Shown one piece after another: positions 16,255 to 23,691 of a stretch of 64,000 bases of DNA (its first letter is position 1; every line of letters starts with the position of its first letter). The position numbers were made by a program, and so were the translations under genes. The DNA comes from Streptomyces broussonetiae (GTDB lineage Bacteria; Actinomycetota; Actinomycetes; Streptomycetales; Streptomycetaceae): contig NZ_CP047020.1 of NCBI RefSeq assembly GCF_009796285.1, forward strand, positions 5,828,001 to 5,892,000, written 5' to 3'. The notes beneath the pieces are model-generated. The model was not told the DNA's origin, searched no databases, and was given only the letters and a program-made list of their open reading frames with translations.

Positions 16255-16536
16255 TCACTCCTCGGGGATGAGGATGTCCTTGTCGTTGAAGACCTCGACG
16301 ATGAAGATCAGCAGACGGCCGCGGCTCACCGTGTACTCCACCAGAATGTTCTGGGTGAGCCGGATCGTACGGTCGTCACCGGTGGAGCCTATGGGCCGGG
16401 ACACCGGGAGGAAGGGGTCGCGGGCCAGCATGGCCATGCCTTTGTCGAATGCGTTCCGCTGCCGGTCGTCAAGGCGGTCGCGGGCCGCGGCGGCCTGGAC
16501 CGTGTAGTAGACGTCGTAGGTCGTCGTGGGGGGCAT
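16255..16536 (-). CDS. RelE/ParE-like toxin-family protein
   Basis: 93 residues with the ParE/RelE topology: N-terminal Tyr-rich strand (YDVYYTVQAAAARDRLDDR), helical hairpin, then DRTIRLTQNILVEYTVSRGRLLIFIVEVF as the terminal beta strands. GGGAG precedes the ATG. No antitoxin-sized gene is adjacent on the same strand, so it is solitary. It may be inactive as a toxin, a nuclease-fold regulator, or paired with a distant antitoxin. Confidence 0.65.
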   Translation of the reverse strand: MPPTTTYDVYYTVQAAAARDRLDDRQRNAFDKGMAMLARDPFLPVSRPIGSTGDDRTIRLTQNILVEYTVSRGRLLIFIVEVFNDKDILIPEE

Positions 16537-16587
16537 GTGCTCTCCCGTTGGCGCGTCGGTGCACTCAATTTTAGAGTCGGTGCCCGG

Positions 16588-17025
16588 TCAGCAGGGCCGT
16601 TTCCGCAGTTCCATCACGTAATCGTGTGGTGCCCCGGCGGACTCCGCCGCATCCGCGATCTCGCCGAGATACCGCGCCGAGGGCAGGCCGCCCTCGTAGC
16701 CGTTGAGGACGTACGTCCACGCCGACTCCTCGCCGTCGAGGGTGTGCACGCGCACCCGCATCCGGCGGTAGAGATCCAGGCCGAGGCCCTCCCACCGGTC
16801 GAGGGACTCCTCGTCCGGGGGCGCGATGTCGTACAGGCCGACGAAGACCTGCGCGAGCGGATCCTCGACGATCGTCGCCAGCGCGCCCTCCCAGCCGAGG
16901 TGCTCGCCGCCGAACGTCAGCCGCCAGCCGTTCAGCCAGCCGGTGGCGCGCAGCGGGGAGTGCGGGGCACGGTGGGACATCAGCCCTGCGTCGAGGTTGC
17001 CCGCGTACGCGGCATAGAGCGACAT
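16588..17025 (-). CDS. gamma-glutamylcyclotransferase-fold protein
   Basis: 145 residues from the ATG at 17025. The N-terminus LYAAYAGNLD is the substrate-binding YGSN-like loop of the GGCT/AIG2 fold. Later come DIAPPDEESLDRWEG, with the Glu expected for catalysis, and an NGYEGGLPS motif. Frames are open further upstream, but a -10-like TACCCT sits 6 nt before this ATG and there is no Shine-Dalgarno, so a leaderless start is likely. Physiological substrate unknown. Confidence 0.8.
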   Translation of the reverse strand: MSLYAAYAGNLDAGLMSHRAPHSPLRATGWLNGWRLTFGGEHLGWEGALATIVEDPLAQVFVGLYDIAPPDEESLDRWEGLGLDLYRRMRVRVHTLDGEESAWTYVLNGYEGGLPSARYLGEIADAAESAGAPHDYVMELRKRPC

Positions 17026-17132
17026 GAAGAGAGGGTACGGCAGTGGAAACTCCTGTCCCCTCCGTACCGGGAGTGCGCCCGGGGTACGTCTGGCGCGCCC
17101 CCGGGCAGTAGCACCTTGAAGCGTGCGGGACA

Positions 17133-18581
17133 ATGGAGTACGTGACTCGGATCGTGATCATCGGTGGCGGACCCGGCGGATACGAAGCGGCGCTGGTGGC
17201 CGCTCAGCTCGGCGCGGAGGTGACCGTCGTCGACTGCGACGGTCTGGGCGGAGCGTCGGTACTGACCGACTGCGTGCCGTCGAAGACCCTAATCGCTACG
17301 GCCGAGGTGATGACCACCTTCGACTCCTCCTACGAGGAGCTGGGGATCATCGTCGCCGACGACACCCCGCCGCTGGAGCAGACCGCCCGGGTGGTCGGCG
17401 TGGATCTCGGCAAGGTCAACCGCCGGGTGAAGCGGCTCGCGCTCGCGCAGTCGCACGACATCACCGCCTCCGTCACCCGCGCCGGTGCCCGGGTCATGCG
17501 CGGTCGTGGCCGGCTGGACGGGATGCAGGCCCTGGACGGCTCCCGCAAGGTCGTCGTCACCGCCGCCGACGGCACCGAGGAGACCCTGGTCGCCGACGCC
17601 GTCCTCATCGCCACCGGTGGTCACCCGCGCGAGCTGCCCGACGCCCGGCCCGACGGCGAGCGCATCCTCAACTGGACCCAGGTCTACGACCTCACCGAGC
17701 TGCCGGAAGAGCTGATCGTGGTCGGCTCCGGTGTGACCGGTGCCGAGTTCGCCGGTGCCTACCAGGCGCTCGGGTCCAAGGTGACCCTGGTGTCCTCCCG
17801 CGACCGCGTGCTGCCCGGCGAGGACCCGGACGCCGCCGCCGTGCTGGAGGACGTCTTCCGGCGCCGTGGCATGAACGTCATGGCCCGCTCCCGCGCCGCC
17901 GCCGCCAAGAGGGTCGGCGACCGTGTCGAGGTCACTCTCTCCGACGGCCGGGTCATCACCGGCTCGCACTGCCTGATGGCCGTCGGCGCCATCCCGAACA
18001 GCGCGGGGCTGGGCCTGGAGGAGGCGGGCGTCAAGCTGCGCGACTCGGGTCACATCTGGACCGACAAGGTGTCCAGGACGACCGCGCCCGGCGTCTACGC
18101 GGCCGGTGACGTGACCGGTGTCTTCGCGCTCGCGTCCGTCGCCGCCATGCAGGGGCGTATCGCCGTCTACCACTTCCTCGGCGACGCGGTGGCCCCGCTC
18201 AACCTCAAGACCGTCTCCTCCAACGTCTTCACCGACCCCGAGATCGCGACCGTCGGCTACACGCAGGCGGACGTGGACGCGGGCAAGATCGACGCCCGGG
18301 TGGTGAAGCTGCCGCTGCTGCGCAACCCGCGCGCCAAGATGCAGGGCATCCGGGACGGCTTCGTCAAGATCTTCTGCCGGCCGGGCACGGGCATCGTGGT
18401 CGGCGGAGTGGTCGTCGCGCCGCGCGCCTCGGAACTGATCCACCCCATCTCGATCGCCGTCGACAACAATCTGACGGTCGAACAGATCGCGAACGCGTTC
18501 ACCGTGTACCCCTCCCTTTCGGGGTCGATCGCGGAGGTGGCCCGGCAGCTCCACACGCGCAAGGCGGGCGCGGAGGCCTGA
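17133..18581 (+). CDS. LpdA-type flavoprotein disulfide-reductase family (NAD(P)H-quinone dehydrogenase)
   Basis: 482 residues. The FAD motif GGGPGGYEAA is near the N-terminus, the NAD motif VVGSGVTGAEFA lies centrally, and the C-terminal dimerisation domain carries HPISIAVD. The redox loop reads GGASVLTDCVPSK, with one Cys where lipoamide dehydrogenases have CxxxxC. That variant marks the mycobacterial LpdA-like quinone reductases. Terminal His-x-Glu residues of true Lpd are also missing. ATG 17133 or GTG 17142 could be the start. Divergent from the GGCT gene, with a terminator at 18586. Confidence 0.85.
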   Translation: MEYVTRIVIIGGGPGGYEAALVAAQLGAEVTVVDCDGLGGASVLTDCVPSKTLIATAEVMTTFDSSYEELGIIVADDTPPLEQTARVVGVDLGKVNRRVKRLALAQSHDITASVTRAGARVMRGRGRLDGMQALDGSRKVVVTAADGTEETLVADAVLIATGGHPRELPDARPDGERILNWTQVYDLTELPEELIVVGSGVTGAEFAGAYQALGSKVTLVSSRDRVLPGEDPDAAAVLEDVFRRRGMNVMARSRAAAAKRVGDRVEVTLSDGRVITGSHCLMAVGAIPNSAGLGLEEAGVKLRDSGHIWTDKVSRTTAPGVYAAGDVTGVFALASVAAMQGRIAVYHFLGDAVAPLNLKTVSSNVFTDPEIATVGYTQADVDAGKIDARVVKLPLLRNPRAKMQGIRDGFVKIFCRPGTGIVVGGVVVAPRASELIHPISIAVDNNLTVEQIANAFTVYPSLSGSIAEVARQLHTRKAGAEA

Positions 18582-18585
18582 CGGC

Positions 18586-18622
18586 GGACCCAACTCCCCG
18601 CTGATCACGGGGAGTTGTCGGG
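18586..18622 (+). terminator. terminator after the flavoprotein gene
   Basis: CAACTCCCCG (18591-18600) pairs perfectly with 18608-18617. The flanking GACCC/GGGTC extends the stem across a small bulge. Confidence 0.85.
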
Positions 18623-18746
18623 TCTGCGTACGGCATGGCCGGGGCGGCCAGGTCCTATACCACTTCCCGCCCCACCATGCGAACAACTTCTGTTATTCGG
18701 CGCAAACTGCTGAAAGCAGACGGTCGCTGGGGTTACTGTCAGTTTC

Positions 18747-19682
18747 GTGTTCGCTGCTGAACGTCGCCAATTGATCCTCGAAATGGTGCGAGCGAACGGT
18801 GCCGTGTCGCTCCGTGAACTCGCCCGCGTCGTCCAGACCTCCGAAGTGACCGTACGGCGGGACGTGCGGGCACTGGAGGCAGAAGGACTCCTCGACCGCC
18901 GGCACGGCGGTGCCGTACTGCCGGGCGGTTTCACCCGCGAGTCGGGCTTCCCGCAGAAGTCCCATCTCGCGACCGCCGAGAAGACGGCCATCGCCGATCT
19001 CGCCGCGGGTCTCGTCGAAGAGGGCGAGGCCATCGTGGTCGGCGCGGGTACCACCACGCAGGAGCTGGCCCGCCGGCTCGCGCGGGTGCCCGGCCTGACC
19101 GTCGTCACCAACTCCCTCCTGGTCGCACAGGCGTTGGCCCATGCCAACCGGGTGGAGGTCGTGATGACCGGCGGCACCCTGCGCGGCTCCAACTACGCCC
19201 TCGTCGGTTCCGGCGCCGAGCAGTCCCTCCAGGGCCTGCGTGTGTCGAAGGCCTTCCTCTCCGGGAGCGGCCTGACCGCCGAACGCGGCCTGTCCACGTC
19301 CAACATGCTCTCGGCCTCCGTCGACCGGGCGCTGGTCCAGGCCGCCGCCGAGGTCGTGGTCCTCGCCGACCACACCAAGCTCGGCACCGACACCATGTTC
19401 CAGACCGTGCCGACGGACCTCATCACCCGCCTGGTCACCGACGAGCCCCCGGGGCACGACGACCGCGCCGCCACCGAGTTGCAGGCCCTTGCCGACCAGG
19501 GGGTGCAGATCGCCGTGGCCGGGGCGGGCGGAGCCGCTCCGGGGGGTGAGCAGGCCCCGGCGCGGCGCGCACCTCTGCCGGGGCCGCGCAGGGGGCATGT
19601 GGCGCTCAGGTCGGGTGCGGGACTGGGGGAGCAGTCGGCAGGGGTCGAGCGGGGTCGGGTGGCCGACCTTCGCAGGCGCTGA
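18747..19682 (+). CDS. DeoR-family transcriptional regulator
   Basis: 311 residues, GTG start. N-terminal winged helix RRQLILEMVRANGAVSLRELARVVQTSEVTVRRD has the classic DeoR helix-turn-helix. The sugar-phosphate effector domain follows (VVGAGTTTQELAR, VVTNSLLVAQAL, GGTLRGSNYALVG, DHTKLG). After about residue 258 the sequence turns into Pro/Gly/Arg-rich low complexity unlike the family. A -10-like TACTGT lies 7 nt before the GTG, with CTGAAA 18 bp further up. It is a candidate for controlling carbohydrate or nucleoside genes, but no palindrome of the add/deoC type lies at its own promoter. Confidence 0.88.
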   Translation: MFAAERRQLILEMVRANGAVSLRELARVVQTSEVTVRRDVRALEAEGLLDRRHGGAVLPGGFTRESGFPQKSHLATAEKTAIADLAAGLVEEGEAIVVGAGTTTQELARRLARVPGLTVVTNSLLVAQALAHANRVEVVMTGGTLRGSNYALVGSGAEQSLQGLRVSKAFLSGSGLTAERGLSTSNMLSASVDRALVQAAAEVVVLADHTKLGTDTMFQTVPTDLITRLVTDEPPGHDDRAATELQALADQGVQIAVAGAGGAAPGGEQAPARRAPLPGPRRGHVALRSGAGLGEQSAGVERGRVADLRRR

Positions 19683-19824
19683 GGGTGCCTGGCCGCCGTG
19701 CGGCGCCTGGTGGTCCGGCGGGGGCGGGTTCGCCGTGGTCACCCGTGCCCCGGCGGACTCCGCCGCATATCGGACACGGCCCCGGGCCCCTGAGTCGGCT
19801 GCCCCTCACGAGCTGAAAGCGTAA

Positions 19825-19860
19825 CGCCCGGCAGACCGACCGGAGTCGGTCTGCCGGGCG
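19825..19860. terminator. 16-bp stem terminator between convergent genes
   Basis: CGCCCGGCAGACCGAC (19825-19840) pairs perfectly with 19845-19860 across a CGGA loop. It lies between the DeoR gene and the 3' end of accA2. Confidence 0.92.
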
Positions 19861-19879
19861 CGTTGCTCAGCAGGCGCTG

Positions 19880-21652
19880 TCAGTCCTTGATCTCGCAGAT
19901 CGCCGCGCCCGAGGTGATGGAGGCGCCGACCTCGGCGCTGAGGCCCTTGATGGTGCCCGCCTTGTGGGCGTTGAGGGGCTGCTCCATCTTCATGGCCTCC
20001 AGGACGACGATCAGGTCGCCCTCCTTGACCTCCTGGCCCTCCTCGACCGCGATCTTGACGATCGTGCCCTGCATCGGGGACGCGAGGGTGTCGCCGGAGG
20101 CCACCGGGCCGGACTTCTTGGCCGCGCGGCGCTTGGGCTTGGCGCCCGCCGCGAGGCCGGTACGGGCCAGCGACATGCCGAGGGACGACGGGAGGGAGAC
20201 CTCCAGGCGCTTGCCGCCCACCTCGACGACGACCGTCTCACGGCCGGTCTCCTCCTCCGCCTCGGTGTCGGCCGGGGCGGTGAAGGGCTTGATCTCGTTG
20301 ACGAACTCGGTCTCGATCCAGCGGGTGTGGACCGTGAACGGGTCCGTGGAGTCGGTGAGTTCGGGGGCGAAGGCCGCATCCCGCACGACCGCGCGGTGGA
20401 AGGGGATGGCTGTCGCCATGCCCTCGACCTGGAACTCGTCCAGGGCGCGGGCGGCCCGCTCCAGGGCCTCCTTGCGGGTACGGCCCGTCACGATCAGCTT
20501 GGCCAGCAGGGAGTCCCACGCCGGGCCGATGACCGATCCCGCTTCGACACCGGCGTCCAGGCGGACGCCCGGGCCGGAGGGCGCGTCGAACCTCGTCACC
20601 GTGCCGGGGGCCGGGAGGAAGTTGCGGCCCGGGTCCTCGCCGTTGATGCGGAACTCGAAGGAGTGCCCGCGCAGGGCCGGGTCGTCGTAACCCAGCTCCT
20701 CGCCGTCGGCGATGCGGAACATCTCGCGGACCAGGTCGATACCGGCGACCTCCTCGGTCACCGGGTGCTCGACCTGGAGGCGGGTGTTGACCTCCAGGAA
20801 GGAGATCGTCCCGTCCTGGCCCACCAGGAACTCACAGGTGCCGGCGCCCTCGTAGGCGGCCTCCTTCAGGATGGCCTTCGAGGCGCGGTACAGCTCGGCG
20901 ACCTGCTCGTCGGAGAGGAACGGCGCCGGGGCCTCCTCCACCAGCTTCTGGTGCCGGCGCTGCAGCGAGCAGTCACGGGTCGAGACGACGACCACGTTGC
21001 CGTGCTTGTCCGCCAGGCACTGGGTCTCCACGTGGCGGGGCCGGTCCAGGTAGCGCTCGACGAAGCACTCGCCGCGGCCGAAGGCGGCGACCGCCTCGCG
21101 CACGGCCGAGTCGTACAGCTCCGGGACCTCTTCCAGGGTCCGCGCGACCTTCAGACCGCGACCGCCGCCGCCGAAGGCCGCCTTGATCGCGATCGGCAGG
21201 CCGTGCTGCTCGGCGAACGCCACGACCTCCTCGGCACCGCTGACCGGGTCGGGCGTACCGGCCACCAGGGGGGCGCCGGCGCGCTGGGCGATATGCCGGG
21301 CGGCGACCTTGTCGCCCAGGTCCCGGATGGCCTGCGGCGGCGGGCCGATCCAGATCAGACCCGCGTCCAGCACGGCCTGCGCGAAGTCGGCGTTCTCCGA
21401 CAGGAAGCCGTAGCCCGGGTGGATGGCGTCCGCACCCGACTCGCGTGCCGCGTTCAGGACCTTCTCGATGTCCAGGTAGCTGGTGGCCGGGGTGTCACCG
21501 CCCAGGGCGAACGCCTCATCCGCGGCGCGGACATGCAGAGCGTCCCGATCCGGGTCGGCGTAGACGGCAACGCTCGCGATCCCGGCGTCCCGGCAGGCCC
21601 GGGCCACGCGGACAGCGATTTCGCCACGGTTGGCGATGAGCACCTTGCGCAC
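19880..21652 (-). CDS. accA2: acyl-CoA carboxylase alpha subunit (biotin carboxylase plus BCCP)
   Basis: 590 residues from the GTG at 21652, which is preceded by AAGGAGGGAG with 8 nt spacing. Biotin carboxylase comes first (VRKVLIANRGEIAVR, GGGGRGLKVA, EVNTRLQVEHPVTEE), then a linker of about 100 residues and a C-terminal biotinyl domain with the attachment motif EAMKMEQP. It carboxylates biotin for the acetyl- and propionyl-CoA carboxylase complexes that make malonyl- and methylmalonyl-CoA. The beta (pccB) and epsilon (accE) genes lie 2-4 kb away, and the biotin ligase gene lies next to them. Confidence 0.95.
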   Translation of the reverse strand: MRKVLIANRGEIAVRVARACRDAGIASVAVYADPDRDALHVRAADEAFALGGDTPATSYLDIEKVLNAARESGADAIHPGYGFLSENADFAQAVLDAGLIWIGPPPQAIRDLGDKVAARHIAQRAGAPLVAGTPDPVSGAEEVVAFAEQHGLPIAIKAAFGGGGRGLKVARTLEEVPELYDSAVREAVAAFGRGECFVERYLDRPRHVETQCLADKHGNVVVVSTRDCSLQRRHQKLVEEAPAPFLSDEQVAELYRASKAILKEAAYEGAGTCEFLVGQDGTISFLEVNTRLQVEHPVTEEVAGIDLVREMFRIADGEELGYDDPALRGHSFEFRINGEDPGRNFLPAPGTVTRFDAPSGPGVRLDAGVEAGSVIGPAWDSLLAKLIVTGRTRKEALERAARALDEFQVEGMATAIPFHRAVVRDAAFAPELTDSTDPFTVHTRWIETEFVNEIKPFTAPADTEAEEETGRETVVVEVGGKRLEVSLPSSLGMSLARTGLAAGAKPKRRAAKKSGPVASGDTLASPMQGTIVKIAVEEGQEVKEGDLIVVLEAMKMEQPLNAHKAGTIKGLSAEVGASITSGAAICEIKD

Positions 21653-22019
21653 GATTGAGGCTCCCTCCTTGAAACAAGCCGAGTTTAGGGACTGCCGACA
21701 CGGCACTTCGACCCGTCCCCAATGGTGAGCTTGCCCACACGGAGCGTGATTCGAGGCTTGCTCGACCTACGAAAGCCCTTGTCGCACCTCGGCACGCAGG
21801 GCTCCTCCCGGAAACCCTAGTCCTGTCGTGTGGTCAAGGTCTCTGTGAGAGCGTGCTGCGACCCACTCTGTTTCTTTGTGGAGTCCCTACGAATGGCCCA
21901 ATGATTCTTTGCTGCCGCGCAAACCCTTGTCCCCCGGTTTACCCGTTAGTAGCGTTCGCGATGACTTGAACGTACCTGAGGTAACACGGCGCTGGGTGGA
22001 GAGTGGGTGGGGACCGGTG
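21653..22019. other. intergenic region with divergent promoters
   Basis: About 370 bp between accA2 and the divergent membrane-protein gene. It holds the accA2 ribosome binding site at 21661-21670 and a TTGACC on the minus strand near 21839. I see no RNA gene, no strong hairpin and no convincing ORF. Confidence 0.4.
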
Positions 22020-22604
22020 GTGCGCAGACCGGTGGCATGCGTGGTGGCGGTCGTCCTCCTGGCGGAGGCGGTCTTCATCGCAGCGCTGAACTGGTTCCTC
22101 GGAGTCGTCGTCGACCGGCAGGACATGTCCCTGGCCGGCCTCGACCCGTCCACGATGGCGACGTCCTCGAAGATCGGCGGTGTGCTCTTCGGCCTCTACT
22201 TCGCCCTGTGCGCCCTGGTGGCCGTCCTGGTCGCGATACGCGACCGCGCCCCGGCGGGCTTCGGCCGGGTCCTGCTGATCAGCGTGGCGGTCGTCCACGG
22301 CCTGCTCGGCGCGTTCGCCTGGGGCCTGGTCGGCTGGACGGCGTTCCTGTTCATGGTCGTGGTGCTCGGACTCGTCGTCCTGCTCCTGATGACGTACGAC
22401 CGCGACGGCGGCCCGCAGCCGGCCGCCTCCGGCGGCAGGCCGGACCGGGGCGGGGAGCCGGAGGCCGGCGGCGAGCCGGCCACGGCCGAGGCAACGGCGG
22501 CCGTGCCGGCCCCGCGTACCGGCGAGCCGCAGGACGGCGACGACGAGCCGCAGGACTCCGCGCCGGCCCGGATCGTCACTCGGCCGGTGCCCACAACTCC
22601 GTGA
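22020..22604 (+). CDS. four-helix membrane protein of unknown function
   Basis: About 194 residues from a GTG near 22020, with GGTGGGGA just upstream; other in-frame starts exist upstream. Hydrophobic segments: VACVVAVVLLAEAVFIAALN, GVLFGLYFALCALVAVLVA, VLLISVAVVHGLLGAFAWGL and the next VLGLVVLLLMTY stretch. A disordered acidic, Pro/Ala/Gly-rich C-terminal tail of about 65 residues follows. The last 29 bp overlap the 3' end of the convergent maf gene. Function not recognised. Confidence 0.7.
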   Translation: MRRPVACVVAVVLLAEAVFIAALNWFLGVVVDRQDMSLAGLDPSTMATSSKIGGVLFGLYFALCALVAVLVAIRDRAPAGFGRVLLISVAVVHGLLGAFAWGLVGWTAFLFMVVVLGLVVLLLMTYDRDGGPQPAASGGRPDRGGEPEAGGEPATAEATAAVPAPRTGEPQDGDDEPQDSAPARIVTRPVPTTP

Positions 22605-23193
22605 TGCCGACACCCAGTTCGGCCAGCAGCTTGCGCACCAGGGGCAGGCTGATGCCGATCACATTGCCGTGGTCGCCGTCGATGCCCTCGATGAACGGCG
22701 CCGAACGGCCGTCCAGGGTGAAGGCCCCGGCGACGTAGAGCGGCTCGCCGGAGGCCACGTACGCGGTGATCTCCTCGTCGCTGGGCTCGCCGAAGCGGAC
22801 GACGGTGGAGGCGGTCGCGGACACGTACCGCTTGGCCTCCGTGTCCCAGATGCAGTGCCCGGTCTGGAGGGTGCCGGCCCGCCCGCGCATCGCCTTCCAG
22901 CGGGCGATCGCCTCCTCGGCGTCCGCGGGCTTGCCGAGAGCCTGTCCGTCCAGCTCCAGCACCGAGTCGCAGCCGATCACCAGGGCGCCCTGCACCTCCG
23001 GTCTCGCCGCCACGACGGAGGCCTTCGCCTCGGCCAGGGCGAGGGCCAGCTCGGCCGGGGTGGGGGCGGTGACGGCGTCCTCGTCGACCCCGCTGACGAT
23101 CACCTCGGGCTCGAGGCCGGCCTGCCTCAGCAGGCCCAGACGGGCGGGGGACTGGGAAGCGAGCACGAGTCGCCTGCGGCGCTTTGCTGTCAT
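22576..23193 (-). CDS. maf: Maf-family nucleotide pyrophosphatase
   Basis: 205 residues. N-terminal LVLASQSPARLGLL and the later GCDSVLELDG are the Maf/YhdE signature (ASxSPRR and the catalytic Asp region). Maf proteins hydrolyse non-canonical or standard NTPs and affect septation when overproduced. In actinobacteria maf is often located next to the acyl-CoA carboxylase genes, as here. The end overlaps tail-to-tail with the membrane-protein gene. Confidence 0.92.
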   Translation of the reverse strand: MTAKRRRRLVLASQSPARLGLLRQAGLEPEVIVSGVDEDAVTAPTPAELALALAEAKASVVAARPEVQGALVIGCDSVLELDGQALGKPADAEEAIARWKAMRGRAGTLQTGHCIWDTEAKRYVSATASTVVRFGEPSDEEITAYVASGEPLYVAGAFTLDGRSAPFIEGIDGDHGNVIGISLPLVRKLLAELGVGITELWAPAE

Positions 23194-23225
23194 GCGGTCA
23201 GGTTAGCCACGCGGTGCCGCCCGGC

Positions 23226-23354
23226 TCACCTCAGGCCGATGACCAGCATGGCCAGGACCATGGCCACGGCCATGAAGAAGCCGAGCCGCCGGAGCATGTC
23301 CTGCGCTTCGCGCAGGTCCTCCGGCGGCTCGTCTTCCGGGTCCGACCACAGCAT
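23226..23354 (-). CDS. 42-residue single-span membrane protein in the acc locus
   Basis: A short gene reading MLWSDPEDEPPEDLREAQDM, then LRRLGFFMAVAMVLAMLVIG and ending LR: an acidic cytoplasmic helix followed by one transmembrane segment. It lies on the same strand between accE and maf with modest gaps. A GGTGG precedes the ATG. Acidic-then-hydrophobic design and conserved position suggest a real small protein, possibly tethering or modulating the carboxylase, but that is inference. Confidence 0.65.
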   Translation of the reverse strand: MLWSDPEDEPPEDLREAQDMLRRLGFFMAVAMVLAMLVIGLR

Positions 23355-23457
23355 GCCACCAGCGTGGGGCCCGGCAGCGGAAGGCGCCTGAGTACCGGTA
23401 CTCAATTGGCGCCCTGTGCGGTGCCCCTGTGCGCGGTTTCCCGCGCCCCTTCGAGGA

Positions 23458-23667
23458 TCAGCTCGGCCAGTAGGTCCGGGTCCAGCTCGCCGGGCCCGGG
23501 GCCGGGACGTGGTGGACCGCGATGCGGGACGGGTCCGACCACGCGTCCCTCGGGCCTGCCGCGCCGGGCGGGGTGGTCGCCGCCGCCACGGCGCGGGCGC
23601 GGACCACCGCCAGGGCGGCGGCCAGCTCCTCCGGGGTCGGGTTGCCTCGTACGACCTTGATGTTCAT
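23458..23667 (-). CDS. accE: acyl-CoA carboxylase epsilon subunit
   Basis: 69 residues starting at the ATG of MNIKVVRGNPTPEELAA. This motif (VVRGNPTPEELAAL) defines the small AccE/PccE subunits that stimulate Streptomyces and mycobacterial carboxylases. GGGAG lies upstream. It begins 24 bp after pccB, so the two are co-transcribed. The C-terminal half is Ala/Pro-rich and ends in a conserved-looking SWTRTYWPS. Confidence 0.9.
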   Translation of the reverse strand: MNIKVVRGNPTPEELAAALAVVRARAVAAATTPPGAAGPRDAWSDPSRIAVHHVPAPGPASWTRTYWPS

Positions 23668-23691
23668 GACCACTCCCGGGGTCCGCGGGGC

